Positions 26,062 to 37,426 are shown, counted from the stretch's first letter. The stretch is 64,000 nt of DNA from Segniliparus rotundus DSM 44985 (GCF_000092825.1 NC_014168.1:2657946-2721945); one strand, 5' to 3'. Notes: generated by a model not told the origin, from the letters alone. Numbers and translations: made by a program.

Positions 26062-26092
26062 GCGCTCAGCCCCGGGGGGTCAGGCTGAGCGC
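26062..26092. repeat. Perfect 10-bp inverted repeat abutting the previous one
   Basis: GCGCTCAGCC at 26062-26071 pairs with GGCTGAGCGC at 26083-26092 around an 11-nt loop. It begins at the base after the first repeat ends. It lies upstream of proX and could be part of a structured 5' leader or a factor-independent terminator-like stem, but there is no T-run. Confidence 0.9.
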
Positions 26093-26228
26093 CCCCGGAA
26101 TCGAGTCCGGGGTGCTTATATACTACACATGCACGGAAGATCCGCAAGCGTTGCGCGCACCCGAAGACGCACGCGCCGAGGCGCATCACCCGTGCGGGAC
26201 TCGGCGGCAGACCAGGAAGGATACCGCC

Positions 26229-27173
26229 ATGCGATCACGGACCGGTTTCGCGGCGACCGTCACGGCGCTCGCGCTCCTCAGCGCCTGTGGGACCTCCTCG
26301 GACCCGTTCTCCTCGGGCGCAGAGACCGACTCGGACCCCAGCACCATCACGGTCGGCTCGGCCGCGAGCCCGGAATCAGAGGTCATAGCCGACATCTACA
26401 TCCAGGCGTTGCGGGCCAATGGCTTCCACGCGGGCGGCAAACAAGGCGTGGGGCAGCGCGAAGGGTACATTCCGGCGCTCAGCTCCGGTGAAATCAGCGT
26501 CATCCCGGAGTACACGGGCAATCTTCTGCGCTATGTGAACAAAGCGGCCAAAGCCGTCACGGCGGAGCAGATCAAAATCGAGCTCGACCAAGCCCTCGTC
26601 TCGGTCAAACTGGTCGCCTACACGCCCGCGCCCGCGTCCAACACGGACAGCATCACCGTCACCAAAAAACTTGCGCAAAGCTGGGGCTTGTCCTCGATCG
26701 CCGATCTGGCCGCGCACGTCGCGGAGTTCGAAGTGGCAGGCAACGCGGAATTCCAGCAGCGCCACGAAGGCCTCGCGGGGCTGAAGGACGTCTACGGCAT
26801 CGACGTCCCTGCGGACCACTTCATGGCGATCAATGACTCCAGCGGACCGGCCACCATCGAAGCGCTGCGGAAAAACCAGGCGCAGGGAGCCGACGTCTAC
26901 ACCACGACCCCGGCCCTCGCCGAAGGCGACCTCCTCGTGCTCGACGACCCCAAGGGCCTCTTCCCGCCGAACAACGTCGTGCCTGTGGTGAGCTTGCGCA
27001 AAGACTCCCCCAAGCTGCGCCGCGTGCTCGACGCGGTGTCGGCCCAGCTCACCACGCAAGACCTGACCATGCTGAACCGGGCGATCTCCGGGCAGGGCGA
27101 GCAAGAGCCGGAGGACGCGGCGGCGGCATGGCTCAAAGCGCACAGCCTCGACCATCGGTTGGCCGAAAAATAA
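26229..27173 (+). CDS. proX: Osmoprotectant (glycine betaine/choline type) ABC transporter, substrate-binding lipoprotein
   Basis: The 314-aa protein has a lipoprotein signal MRSRTGFAATVTALALLSAC with lipobox LSAC. The OpuAC-type binding domain follows: ITVGSAASPESEVIADIYIQALRANGF, VIPEYTGNLLRYV, and TPALAEGDLLVLDDPKGLFPPNNVVPVV near the C-terminus. It is anchored outside the membrane and delivers a quaternary-amine osmolyte to the permease. Start ATG 26229 follows AGGAAGG. It is the first gene of proXVWZ. Confidence 0.94.
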   Translation: MRSRTGFAATVTALALLSACGTSSDPFSSGAETDSDPSTITVGSAASPESEVIADIYIQALRANGFHAGGKQGVGQREGYIPALSSGEISVIPEYTGNLLRYVNKAAKAVTAEQIKIELDQALVSVKLVAYTPAPASNTDSITVTKKLAQSWGLSSIADLAAHVAEFEVAGNAEFQQRHEGLAGLKDVYGIDVPADHFMAINDSSGPATIEALRKNQAQGADVYTTTPALAEGDLLVLDDPKGLFPPNNVVPVVSLRKDSPKLRRVLDAVSAQLTTQDLTMLNRAISGQGEQEPEDAAAAWLKAHSLDHRLAEK

Positions 27174-27207
27174 GTGCTGGCCGACGCCAGGGAAGGAGCC
27201 ACCCAAC

Positions 27208-28377
27208 ATGCCTGAGAGCGCCGCCGCGCCGCCCGCGATCGCATTCGAAGCCATGTCCGTCCGTTTCCCGAACGGCGCCCAAGCTGTGCAGGAGCTGGAC
27301 CTGTCGATCCCGGAAGGCTCGTTCACGGTGTTCGTCGGGCCGTCCGGCTGCGGGAAGACCACATCGATGCGGACGATCAACCGTCTCGTGGAGCCAACCG
27401 AAGGCCAGGTGCGGGTCGACGGGAAGGACGTGCGCGAACTGGACCCGGTGAAACTGCGCCGAGGCATCGGCTACGTGCTCCAGCACGCGGGCCTGCTGCC
27501 GCACCGCACCGTGGCGGACAACATCGCGACGGTCCCCATCCTCAACGGGACTCCCAAGCGCGAGGCACGATCTGCCGCGTTGGACCTGCTCGACCGGGTC
27601 GGGTTGGACCAAAGCCTCGCGACCCGCTACCCGAGCCAGCTCTCGGGCGGACAGGTCCAACGAGTGGGCGTGGCAAGGGCGCTCGCGGCGGACCCGCCCG
27701 TGATGCTGATGGACGAGCCGTTCTCCGCCGTGGACCCCATGGTGCGCGACAGCCTGCAAACCCAGGTGAAAGCTCTCCAGGCGGAGCTGAAGAAGACCGT
27801 TGTCTTGGTCACCCACGACATTGACGAAGCGCTTTTGCTCGGCGACCGGATCGCCGTGTTCGGGCCGGGGGGCAAGCTGCGCCAGTACGCCGCGCCCGAA
27901 GAGCTGCTCACCTCGCCCGCCGACGAGTTCGTCGAATCTTTCATCGGCCGGGACCGGGGTTACCGGGCGCTCGGCTTCGACCAGGCGCGGGGCGTGGAGC
28001 TGGTGCCCATCGAAACCTCGGCCGAAGACGACCTCGGCCAGTTGCGTCTCGCGCCGCAGGCCTGGCGGCTCGTGGTCCAGCAATCCGGGGAGCCGCTCGG
28101 CTGGATCAACGACCGCGGCCTGCGCGCCTTGGCGCAAGGCGCGAGCCTCGCCGAGAGCATCACCGCGGGCGGATCGCTCTTCCGGCCGCAGGACAGCCTG
28201 CGCCAAGCCCTCGACGCAGCGCTCTCGTCCCCCTCTGGGCTGGGCGTGGCCGTGGACGAGACCGGGTCGGTCATCGGCGGCGTGGACCCCCGCCAAGTGC
28301 TCGACCTCGCCGAAGCCGGGCGGCGCGAGCACGAGGGGCACCGCTGGGCGGGCTCCGCGAGCGGCCTCGAGGCGTAG
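27208..28377 (+). CDS. proV: Osmoprotectant ABC transporter ATP-binding protein
   Basis: The 389-aa protein carries Walker A GPSGCGKT at 44-51, signature LSGGQVQRV at 145-153 and Walker B VMLMDEP at 165-171. The switch His sits in LVTHDIDEAL. About 120 residues after the ABC domain form the CBS-like regulatory extension found in OpuA/ProV ATPases (two halves, QAWRLVVQQSGEPLGWINDRGL and LGVAVDETGSVIGGVDPRQVL). That extension is thought to sense ionic strength in relatives. It follows proX by 34 bp and precedes proW by 7 bp. Confidence 0.95.
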   Translation: MPESAAAPPAIAFEAMSVRFPNGAQAVQELDLSIPEGSFTVFVGPSGCGKTTSMRTINRLVEPTEGQVRVDGKDVRELDPVKLRRGIGYVLQHAGLLPHRTVADNIATVPILNGTPKREARSAALDLLDRVGLDQSLATRYPSQLSGGQVQRVGVARALAADPPVMLMDEPFSAVDPMVRDSLQTQVKALQAELKKTVVLVTHDIDEALLLGDRIAVFGPGGKLRQYAAPEELLTSPADEFVESFIGRDRGYRALGFDQARGVELVPIETSAEDDLGQLRLAPQAWRLVVQQSGEPLGWINDRGLRALAQGASLAESITAGGSLFRPQDSLRQALDAALSSPSGLGVAVDETGSVIGGVDPRQVLDLAEAGRREHEGHRWAGSASGLEA

Positions 28378-28384
28378 GGCTCGC

Positions 28385-29026
28385 ATGAACTGGCTGGCGC
28401 ATCATTGGGACAAGGCGCGGCCGATGGCATGGGAACACGCCTGGCTGTCCCTGCTGCCGATCGTCATCGGCGTCGCGGTCGCGCTGCCGATCGGCGCCGC
28501 GGTCGCCCGCGCGCCTTGGGCGAGGCGGTTCTCGGACGCGTGCAGCAACATCGTCTTCACCATTCCGTCGCTCGCGCTGTTCGCTGTGCTGCCCGGCGTG
28601 CTGGGCTTCGGCTTCCTCAGTCCGCTTAACGTGGTCGCCGCCCTCACCCTGTACACCGCGGCGATGCAGGTCAAGACTATCCCTGAGGCATTGGCGGCGG
28701 TGGACCCCGACGTGCTGGCGGCCGCGGACGCGGTCGGCTGGTCGCCGACAGCCCGGCTGGTGCGGGTGGACTTGCCGCTCGCCGCCCCCGTGCTTTTCGC
28801 GAACCTGCGGGTGGTCGCGGCGGCGAACATTTCGATGGTCGCGGTCGGATCGGTGATCGGGGTTGGGGGGCTCGGCCAGCTGTTTCTGAGCGGCTACCAG
28901 CGCGACTACCCGGATATGATCGTGGCCGGGATCATCGCGGTCCTCGTCCTCGCGCTCGGCGTCGACGCAGTCCTGGTCGTGTTGGGGCGCGCCCTCACCC
29001 CGTGGACTCGGGCAAGGAGGCAGTAG
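28385..29026 (+). CDS. proW: Osmoprotectant ABC transporter permease
   Basis: The 213-aa inner-membrane permease has about five helices. The EAA-loop region is EALAAVDPDVLAAADAVGWSPTARLVRVDLPLAAPVLFANLRVVAAANISMVAVGSVIG, and the conserved GVGGLGQL follows. It begins with ATG 28385, which gives MNWLAHHWDKARPMAWEHAWLSLLP. It acts as a heterodimer with proZ. Confidence 0.95.
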   Translation: MNWLAHHWDKARPMAWEHAWLSLLPIVIGVAVALPIGAAVARAPWARRFSDACSNIVFTIPSLALFAVLPGVLGFGFLSPLNVVAALTLYTAAMQVKTIPEALAAVDPDVLAAADAVGWSPTARLVRVDLPLAAPVLFANLRVVAAANISMVAVGSVIGVGGLGQLFLSGYQRDYPDMIVAGIIAVLVLALGVDAVLVVLGRALTPWTRARRQ

Positions 29027-29030
29027 CGGC

Positions 29031-29708
29031 ATGTTGCATTGGATTGTCGCCGCCTGGCACGTGATCGCCGCCCCTGAACGTTGGCAGACGCCGCAAAGCT
29101 GGTGGAGCGGGGCCAGCATTCCCGCTCTGCTTTTCCAGCATCTCGCGTACACCGTGCTCGCCGTCGGCCTTGCCGTGCTCATCGCGGTGCCGCTCGGCTT
29201 GGCGGTGGGGCACACCGGGCGGGGCGGGGCGCTGGTGGTCGGCGCGGTGAACACGTTGCGCTCTATTCCCACACTGGGGGTGCTGCTCCTCGCGCTGCTG
29301 TTCGTTGGCGTCGGCTACACGCCGCCGATTTTGGCGCTGACCCTGCTCGCGGCAGCTCCCGTGCTGGCCGGGACCTACGCGGGGATCTTGAACGTCGACC
29401 CGGCGGTCGTGGACGCGGCGCACGCTATCGGCATGCCCAGACGCGATGTGCTCGTGCGCGTGCAGCTGCCGCTGGCGCTGCCCCTCGTGCTCGACGGGGT
29501 GCGCGGCGCGACGATGCAGGTGGTCGCGACCGCGACCGTCGCGGCGTACGCCGGGCTCGGCGGCCTGGGCACCATCCTGATCGAAGGGGTGCAGCTTCGC
29601 CGCTACGACCAAGTCCTGGCGGGGGCGGCTTTGGTGACCGCGCTGACGCTGCTGCTGGACGCAATGCTCTCCTTGGCGGTGCGGGCCAGCGCGGCCAGAA
29701 AGCGGTGA
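29031..29708 (+). CDS. proZ: Osmoprotectant ABC transporter permease
   Basis: The 225-aa second permease has its EAA-like loop at VDAAHAIGMPRRDVLVRVQLPLALPLVLDGVRGATMQVVATATVAAYAGLGGLG, matching proW. The N-terminal soluble part WQTPQSWWSGASIPALLFQHLAYT is typical of the ProZ branch. Four bases separate it from proW. It closes the four-gene operon. Confidence 0.95.
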   Translation: MLHWIVAAWHVIAAPERWQTPQSWWSGASIPALLFQHLAYTVLAVGLAVLIAVPLGLAVGHTGRGGALVVGAVNTLRSIPTLGVLLLALLFVGVGYTPPILALTLLAAAPVLAGTYAGILNVDPAVVDAAHAIGMPRRDVLVRVQLPLALPLVLDGVRGATMQVVATATVAAYAGLGGLGTILIEGVQLRRYDQVLAGAALVTALTLLLDAMLSLAVRASAARKR

Positions 29709-29729
29709 CCACGCTACAGTGAGGGGAGT

Positions 29730-30323
29730 ATGAGCGTCCCCGATCCGATCCCCAGCACACACGAATGGCCAGCGATGCTGACGTGGCAAAGCAGCGACGC
29801 CACGCGGCTTGAGTCCGTCCGAGTGAACCTCTCCGGCAGCCGCGTTCGCGCCTACGGGCGGATCATCGCAGCGGCGAACGAGGACCACGAAGCGTTCTCC
29901 GCCTCGTACGACCTCGTCACGAACGATGAAGGCATCACCGAGCGGCTTTCGGTGAGCGTGCTGCGCGCCAGCGGCGACCAGCAGGTTTCGATCACCAGGG
30001 ACGCGCAGGGCGGCTGGCTCGTGCAAACGATCAGCAGCGCGGTCAAGTCCGGCTTCAACGGCGCGCTGGACGTGGACATGCAGTTCTCCGCTTTCTTCAA
30101 CACATTGCTCTTGCGCCGCGCCGGGCTGCACCAGGGCCCGCAAGACCTGGATGTTCCGGTGATGTACCTGCGTGTGCCCGAACTCGAGCTCTCCGAAGTG
30201 ACGCTGCAGTACCGCGCCGACCCGAACGGCGTCCGTGTCGTCTCGCCGGTCTCGGAAAGCGTGGTCGTGATCGATTCGGATGGTTTCATCCTGGATTATC
30301 CGGGTCTTTCCCGCCGAGTTTGA
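29730..30323 (+). CDS. Putative glycolipid-binding protein (DUF1089-like)
   Basis: The 197-aa soluble protein has no signal peptide. It starts THEWPAMLTWQSSDATRLESVRVNLSGSRVRAYGRIIAA and has a repeated YDL-ERLSV-V-GDQ-V pattern that matches the putative glycolipid-binding family (beta barrel). ATG 29730 follows GAGGGGA. It lies 21 bp after proZ on the same strand and may be co-transcribed. The assignment rests on overall pattern, and no activity is known to me. Confidence 0.65.
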   Translation: MSVPDPIPSTHEWPAMLTWQSSDATRLESVRVNLSGSRVRAYGRIIAAANEDHEAFSASYDLVTNDEGITERLSVSVLRASGDQQVSITRDAQGGWLVQTISSAVKSGFNGALDVDMQFSAFFNTLLLRRAGLHQGPQDLDVPVMYLRVPELELSEVTLQYRADPNGVRVVSPVSESVVVIDSDGFILDYPGLSRRV

Positions 30324-30428
30324 GCGGTCTGCCCCTGTGCGTGCGCGCGGCAGGAAGATCACCAGGAGGTAGTGTGGGGGCGACAGTGGCGCCGCGCGGG
30401 CGGCAGGAGCGATGATGGAGCAGCTGAG

Positions 30429-30794
30429 ATGACGAACCCATACGAACAGTCCTTCCCGAACGCAGGGGCGAGCCAGTCGGGCTCGGCGCCGGGCACGCCC
30501 AACGCGGGGGCGAACCCTTACCCGTCCTCAACGCCGCCGCCGAACAACCTCGGCTGGGCGATCGCGGGGGCGTTCTTCCTGCTTCCGCTGGCCCTCGCCG
30601 CGTTTTTCTCCTCGTCCAAGGTGGAAATCCTCTGGCGGCTGGGCGACTTCGAAGGCGCGCAGAAAGCCTCGGCGGACGCGAAGAAATTCGGCAGCCTCGC
30701 CCTGTGGATCGGGTTGGGCCTGATCGCGCTCGGCTGCATCAGCTACATCGGCATCATCGCGGCGACCATATCGTCGATCAGCTCGACGCACTGA
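30429..30794 (+). CDS. CD225/dispanin-type two-helix membrane protein
   Basis: The 121-aa protein has a low-complexity Asn/Pro/Ser N-terminus (about 1-38). The helix LGWAIAGAFFLLPLALAAFF is followed by a short loop with VEILWRLGDFEGAQKASADAKKF and a second helix LALWIGLGLIALGCISYIGII. The helix, then W-x(2)-GD-x(2)-GA-x(2)-AS-A-K, then helix pattern is the CD225/dispanin motif. Ribosome site GGAG lies eight bases before ATG 30429. Function in bacteria is unknown. Confidence 0.8.
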   Translation: MTNPYEQSFPNAGASQSGSAPGTPNAGANPYPSSTPPPNNLGWAIAGAFFLLPLALAAFFSSSKVEILWRLGDFEGAQKASADAKKFGSLALWIGLGLIALGCISYIGIIAATISSISSTH

Positions 30795-30847
30795 TTCGCC
30801 GAGTTCGCTGGGGCTCCGTCGAATCCGGGGCTCCATCGAGTGCTGGT

Positions 30848-32089
30848 CTAGATCGAGTGCGGGTAGATCGCGACCATGTACGCGCCGAACCACGCGGACA
30901 GCAGAACCGCCGCCGCGCCCATGAGCCACTGCGTGCGGGGACGCGTCTGCGCCAAGGCTTTCGCAAGCGGCAATGCCAGCACGAAAACCGGGAGCAACAG
31001 CCTCGGCCTGCAATGCATGAGGCCCGCCGAGGTCGCTGTCGACGCGAACATGAGCACGCCGTAGAGCTTCAGCTCCCACGGCCAACGCTGCGCGAGCAGC
31101 ATGACGAGGAGCACGAAAGCGGCGATCAAGATGAGCGCCGTGGCGGCGTCCACGATCTCCCTGCCCTCGACGAGCACGGCGTTGAGATAGACCAGCGTGG
31201 CCTTGCCGTAGTCGGTCGCGGTCCCCCAGCCTCGGCGTTGCACGTTGAACCATCCGGCCACATCATGGGTTCGCACGCTCACCCAACAGATGTAGCCGAT
31301 CATGCCGAGCGGGGCGAGCGCCGCCGCGGACCACGCTCGCGCCCGGCCGCCGGTCCCACCCGAAGCCTTGCGGCGCGTGTTGGCCAGCACCGCGACGATG
31401 AGCACGACGATGATCGCCAAAGCGGTCGGTCGCACGAGCCCCACCGCGCACGCGCACATGCCCGCGCGCAGCCACCGACGCTCGAAGAGAGCCACCAACC
31501 CCCATGAGGTCAACGCGCAAAACAGGGCCTCGGAATACGCCATCCAGAGAACAACGCTCATCGGCGCGGCGGCGAAAAGCAGGACGAAGAGCAGACCTGT
31601 CCGCGGTGCGCGCGCGTCTGTCTGCGATTGCGACCGGGCGCAGATCTCGCCGAGGCGGGCCACCCCTGCGGCGGCGAACACACTGGACACCACGCTGATC
31701 CCGACCGCGGCCTGGGCGGCTGTCACGATCGGGATCTTGGAGAGCAAGCCGATCAGAGCGGGATAGCCGGGGAAGAAGGCGTACCCCGTGAACGCGTCGC
31801 GATGGTAATGCGCGTCATACAAACCCGCGGGCAAACGCTCATAGCCGTGCTGGGCGATCGAAACGAACCAGCGCCCGTCCCACTCGGTCAGCCTGCTCAT
31901 CAGGGTCCATCCGCGCAGGGAGGCGACCCTTGCCAGGAGCAGCATCCCCACCGCCCGCACGACAAGGAAGAGCAGCACTGGAGCCACCCAACCGGGGAGC
32001 TTGCGCCGCGCGCCCGCCGCCGCGCCGCTCGCAGCGGCGACCTCGTCGCCGTCGTGTGGAGCTTGCAGTGTTACTGTCACGCACTGCAT
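30848..32089 (-). CDS. GT-C family mannosyltransferase-like membrane protein (PIG-V type)
   Basis: The 413-aa polytopic protein has about nine or ten helices. After the first helix ([24 protein letters not shown]) comes the luminal motif [18 protein letters not shown], the W-D-x(2)-W/F-x(3)-A-x(2)-GY signature of PIG-V/GPI mannosyltransferase-like GT-C enzymes. [14 protein letters not shown] and a mid-protein [26 protein letters not shown] follow. Such enzymes use polyprenyl-phosphate sugars on the outer face of the membrane. ATG 32089 has no ribosome site, so translation may be leaderless or start at GTG 32080. It is divergent from ask with only 18 bp between start codons. Confidence 0.8.
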   Translation of the reverse strand: MQCVTVTLQAPHDGDEVAAASGAAAGARRKLPGWVAPVLLFLVVRAVGMLLLARVASLRGWTLMSRLTEWDGRWFVSIAQHGYERLPAGLYDAHYHRDAFTGYAFFPGYPALIGLLSKIPIVTAAQAAVGISVVSSVFAAAGVARLGEICARSQSQTDARAPRTGLLFVLLFAAAPMSVVLWMAYSEALFCALTSWGLVALFERRWLRAGMCACAVGLVRPTALAIIVVLIVAVLANTRRKASGGTGGRARAWSAAALAPLGMIGYICWVSVRTHDVAGWFNVQRRGWGTATDYGKATLVYLNAVLVEGREIVDAATALILIAAFVLLVMLLAQRWPWELKLYGVLMFASTATSAGLMHCRPRLLLPVFVLALPLAKALAQTRPRTQWLMGAAAVLLSAWFGAYMVAIYPHSI

Positions 32090-32107
32090 GGTAAAGGAGA
32101 GACAGAC

Positions 32108-33373
32108 GTGGCCCTCGTAGTACAGAAGTACGGCGGCTCTTCCGTGGCGACCGCAGAGCACATCAGACGGGTCGCCGAACGCATTGTCGCCACCAAACGC
32201 GCGGGCAATGACGTGGTGGTCGTGGTTTCGGCGATGGGCGACACGACTGACGAACTCCTCGACCTCGCCAAGCAGGTCTGCCCCGCGCCGCCGCCTCGGG
32301 AGCTGGACATGCTCCTGACCGCGGGCGAGCGGATCTCCAACGCGCTGGTCGCCATGGCCATCCACTCGCTCGGAGCCGACGCGCGATCGTTCTCCGGCTC
32401 ACAGGCCGGAGTCATCACGACAGGCTCGCACGGGAACGCGAAAATCATCGACGTCACCCCGAGCCGAGTGCAGGCGGCGCTGGCCGAAGGCAGCATTGTG
32501 ATCGTCGCGGGATTCCAAGGCGTGAGCCAGGACAGCAAAGATGTCACCACGCTCGGCCGGGGCGGTTCGGACACGACCGCGGTGGCGCTCGCCGCCGCGC
32601 TGAACGCGGACGTCTGCGAGATCTACACCGATGTGGAGGGCGTGTTCACCGCCGACCCGCGCATTGTGCGCGACGCCAAGCGCCTCGAATCGCTCTCCTT
32701 CGATGAAATGCTCGAACTCGCCGCGTGCGGCGCGAAAGTACTGATGCTGCGGTGCGTGGAGTACGCCCGCCGCTACAACGTGCCCATCCGGGTCCGTTCC
32801 TCGTTCTCCCATCACGAGGGCACCATCATTCAAGGATCGATGGAGGACATTCCTGTGGAAGAAGCCCTGCTCAGCGGCGTAGCCCATGACCGAAGCGAAG
32901 CGAAAGTGACCGTCGTGGGCCTGCCCGACGAGCCCGGTTACGCCTCTCGGGTCTTCCGGGCTGTCGCGGACGCGGAGATCAACATCGACATGGTCTTGCA
33001 GAATGTTTCCAAGGTCGAGACGGGCAAGACCGACATCACGTTCACGCTGCCCCGCGAGCTCGGGCCGACTGCCGTGGAGAAACTTTCCAGCCTGCAGCAG
33101 GAGATCGGTTTCAGCCAGCTGCTCTATGACGACCACATCGGCAAAGTCTCGCTCGTCGGCGCGGGCATGCGCAGCCACCCCGGGGTGACAGCGACGTTCT
33201 GCGAGGCGCTCGCCGAAGCTGGCGTGAACATCGAGCTGATCTCCACCTCGGAGATCCGCATCTCGGTGCTGTGCCGGGACTGGGAGCTGGACACCGCTGT
33301 GCGCGCCCTGCACGACGCCTTCGGCCTCGGCGGGGACGAAGAGGCCATCGTCTACGGCGGCACCGGCCGCTAA
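32108..33373 (+). CDS. ask: Aspartate kinase, alpha subunit
   Basis: Aspartokinase phosphorylates L-aspartate, the first step to lysine/DAP, threonine and methionine. The 421-aa protein starts at GTG 32108 after AAAGGAG. It has [22 protein letters not shown], the catalytic [16 protein letters not shown], and [11 protein letters not shown]. Two C-terminal ACT domains follow ([17 protein letters not shown] and [19 protein letters not shown]) that mediate feedback inhibition. The length matches mycobacterial Ask exactly. asd follows but is separated by a protease gene. Confidence 0.97.
   Translation: MALVVQKYGGSSVATAEHIRRVAERIVATKRAGNDVVVVVSAMGDTTDELLDLAKQVCPAPPPRELDMLLTAGERISNALVAMAIHSLGADARSFSGSQAGVITTGSHGNAKIIDVTPSRVQAALAEGSIVIVAGFQGVSQDSKDVTTLGRGGSDTTAVALAAALNADVCEIYTDVEGVFTADPRIVRDAKRLESLSFDEMLELAACGAKVLMLRCVEYARRYNVPIRVRSSFSHHEGTIIQGSMEDIPVEEALLSGVAHDRSEAKVTVVGLPDEPGYASRVFRAVADAEINIDMVLQNVSKVETGKTDITFTLPRELGPTAVEKLSSLQQEIGFSQLLYDDHIGKVSLVGAGMRSHPGVTATFCEALAEAGVNIELISTSEIRISVLCRDWELDTAVRALHDAFGLGGDEEAIVYGGTGR
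32840..33373 (+). CDS. ask: Aspartate kinase beta subunit from internal in-frame start
   Basis: ATG 32840 ([18 protein letters not shown]) is preceded by AAGGA, six bases before it, and opens a 177-aa product containing only the two ACT domains. Corynebacterium glutamicum and relatives are known to make an overlapping beta subunit from the equivalent internal start, forming an alpha2beta2 enzyme. The conservation of the start region and ribosome site suggests the same here. Confidence 0.75.
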   Translation: MEDIPVEEALLSGVAHDRSEAKVTVVGLPDEPGYASRVFRAVADAEINIDMVLQNVSKVETGKTDITFTLPRELGPTAVEKLSSLQQEIGFSQLLYDDHIGKVSLVGAGMRSHPGVTATFCEALAEAGVNIELISTSEIRISVLCRDWELDTAVRALHDAFGLGGDEEAIVYGGTGR

Positions 33374-33511
33374 GTTCGACACGGGCTGCGCGCAATGGGC
33401 CGCTGCGCCCGCGCACCAGGCACAGGACGCCCAGCCCCGCCATTGGTCACAAACATTTAACACCGCTCGGCGAGCGCCGTGACCATATCGCGTCTAAGCT
33501 CACCTCACACT

Positions 33512-35664
<2,153 letters not shown>

Positions 35665-35693
35665 GCCGGTCCCCTCCCGCAGAAGGCAGGCCC

Positions 35694-36032
35694 CTACCAG
35701 AAGCCTTGGTCCATGGCCTCGTTGTAGGGCAGCCCGTGCTGTGTCAGTTTGCCTCGGCGGCTCATCGGCATCAGATAGAACGCGAACTGCAACGCCAGAC
35801 CGGAGATGAGCGCGCTCACCGCGCCGCCGATCCACCATTCCCCCGGCACGAACCAGGCCCCGACGATGAACGGCAGCCACGGCACCAGGGACCGCACGAC
35901 ATGCCGAGGCACCGCGTGTTTGCCAGTCAGGTCGTTGAGCACCCAGGACCGCATGGAGTCCGGGAGCGCGCGGCCGAAGCAGTAGCCGAGCCACTGCAAC
36001 GGGGTGGGCCGCCGACGTTCGGGCTTGGCCAT
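35694..36032 (-). CDS. DUF5313-like membrane protein
   Basis: The 112-aa protein begins MAKPERRRPTPLQWLGYCFGRALPDSMRSWVLNDLTGKHAVPRHVVRSLVPWLPFIVGAWF, a pattern I associate with the actinobacterial DUF5313 family. Two membrane helices follow each other (LPFIVGAWFVPG and AVSALISGLALQFAFYLMP), and a short basic tail includes GLPYNEAMDQGFW. Start ATG 36032 follows GAGGAG. Function unknown. Confidence 0.72.
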   Translation of the reverse strand: MAKPERRRPTPLQWLGYCFGRALPDSMRSWVLNDLTGKHAVPRHVVRSLVPWLPFIVGAWFVPGEWWIGGAVSALISGLALQFAFYLMPMSRRGKLTQHGLPYNEAMDQGFW

Positions 36033-36087
36033 CGATACACGCTCCTCAGAAGCTCGTCGCAACGCCGCTCCCCCGTTCAGGGTACCT

Positions 36088-36843
36088 TCAGACCCCGGCG
36101 GTGGCGCGTTCCACGGTCAGCAAGCTTTCCGCGCTGTGCTCGGCGTGGTAGGCGGCCGCGCCGCCGCGCACGCCGAACAGCCGCTTGCTCCAGACCAGCC
36201 AGAGGACGGCGATGACGTTGACGACGAGGGCCGCGATTTTCAGCGGTGTGACGCGCTCGGTGAGCTCGTAGACCTCCAGCGGCAAGAAAACGCTGGTCGC
36301 CACCACCGCGAAATACTCGCCCCAACGCTTGACCTGCCACAGGCCGACGCCCTCGATGATCTGCAAGGCCGCATAGACGAGGACGGCGAGGGCGATCCAC
36401 CGCATCGCGGCGCTCGACAACCCGAGCACCGTGGAGATCCCGTGCAAGACCTTCGACGTGCCGAGATTCCAACCGAGCTGCTCGGCGAGCGGTTTGAGCA
36501 GGGGAAGGTCGGTCTCGAAGGCCCGCTGCGCCTGTTCCCTGGCGAAGCTCAAATGCAGGACGGCGTACGCGCCCGCGAGGAGCACGACGGAGCGCAACCA
36601 GCGTTCGACCGCGAGCGCGCGCATGATCCAGCGGTCCCGCAGCAGTCTGCCGTGCGGCACTTCGGGGGCGTGGTCGGCGGGGCCGCTGCGGCGCGGGGAG
36701 CCGGGAACGAAGTCGCCGCACCGCAGGCAGCGCCACGCTTCGCCGAGCGCTGTCATGACCATCAGGCGCGCGCGCAGCGCTGTCTCGTCCGGGGCGTACG
36801 TCTCATGGCCATGCCAACTGCAATACCGGAGCGACCAATCCAT
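36088..36843 (-). CDS. DUF2127-like membrane protein with N-terminal zinc-knuckle-like segment
   Basis: The 251-aa protein starts at ATG 36843. The N-terminal 50 residues contain C-SWHGHETY and a WRCLRCGDFVPGSP pair that could bind a metal. They are followed by a polytopic DUF2127-like core: VVLLAGAYAVLHLSF, ALAVLVYAALQIIEGVGLWQVKRWGEYFAVVATSVFLPLEVYEL, and KIAALVVNVIAVLWLVWSKRLFGVR. No ribosome site is evident. The role is unknown. It lies between the DUF5313 gene and furA. Confidence 0.68.
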   Translation of the reverse strand: MDWSLRYCSWHGHETYAPDETALRARLMVMTALGEAWRCLRCGDFVPGSPRRSGPADHAPEVPHGRLLRDRWIMRALAVERWLRSVVLLAGAYAVLHLSFAREQAQRAFETDLPLLKPLAEQLGWNLGTSKVLHGISTVLGLSSAAMRWIALAVLVYAALQIIEGVGLWQVKRWGEYFAVVATSVFLPLEVYELTERVTPLKIAALVVNVIAVLWLVWSKRLFGVRGGAAAYHAEHSAESLLTVERATAGV

Positions 36844-36961
36844 AGGGGAAGAATACGCGACGACGGGTTTGCGCACTGGTCCTCGAGGAGCCGGACAGCC
36901 CGTCCTGCCCCAGGAACACGCGCGGGACCGGCCCAGAAGTTAAATTGATCTATACCGTTTA

Positions 36962-36990
36962 TTGACTTATTCCAGAAAATAGTGCATACT
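36962..36990 (+). promoter_or_regulatory. furA promoter with FurA-type operator; leaderless start
   Basis: A -35 TTGACT (36962-36967), 17-bp spacer and -10 CATACT (36985-36990) put transcription start at about the A of ATG 36998, so the message is leaderless. The spacer TTATTCCAGAAAATAG matches the AT-rich FurA operator known upstream of mycobacterial furA-katG, which is also leaderless. Binding by FurA is inferred. Confidence 0.8.
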
Positions 36991-36997
36991 GGACGCT

Positions 36998-37426
36998 ATG
37001 AGCACCACCGTCCCGCCCGCCCGGCAATTCCTGACGGACGCCGGCCTGCGCGTGACCGCGCCGCGGGTGGCAGTGCTCGAAACTCTCACCACCACCCCCC
37101 ACGCCACCGCGGACCAAGTCGCCTCAGAAGTGCGCGCGCGACTCGGCACGGTCTCCACCCAGGCGATCTACGACGCGCTGCGCACCTTCGAGGAGAACGG
37201 GCTCGTCCGGCGCATCGAGCCAGCAGGCTCCCCCGCGCGCTATGAGACCCGCGCGGGCGACAACCACCACCATATCGTGTGCCGCGACTGCGGCAAGGTC
37301 GCCGACGTCGACTGCGTGGTCGGCCACGCGCCCTGCCTCGAACCGGCGCACGACGCCGGGTACCTCATCGACGAAGCCGAAGTGGTGTTCTGGGGCCTGT
37401 GCCCCGATTGCCAGCCCGCCAACTGA
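36998..37426 (+). CDS. furA: Fur-family redox/iron regulator FurA
   Basis: The 142-aa Fur protein has a winged helix with [14 protein letters not shown] and [20 protein letters not shown]. The metal-binding His cluster is [12 protein letters not shown] with CxxC, and the late CPDC completes the structural zinc site. FurA represses itself and the adjacent peroxide-defence gene in mycobacteria. Here the next gene is a monofunctional catalase instead of katG. The start ATG coincides with the predicted transcription start. Confidence 0.95.
   Translation: MSTTVPPARQFLTDAGLRVTAPRVAVLETLTTTPHATADQVASEVRARLGTVSTQAIYDALRTFEENGLVRRIEPAGSPARYETRAGDNHHHIVCRDCGKVADVDCVVGHAPCLEPAHDAGYLIDEAEVVFWGLCPDCQPAN

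Larger units (their letters stand above)
25867..26228. other. Intergenic region between the Tad operon and proX
   Basis: This 362-bp gap separates the divergent first genes of two operons and is the longest gene-free stretch in the window. It holds two abutting inverted repeats (26018-26061 and 26062-26092) and an A/T-rich stretch at about 26115-26125 (TTATATACTAC) that could serve as a -10 region for proX. No credible coding frame is present. Confidence 0.8.
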
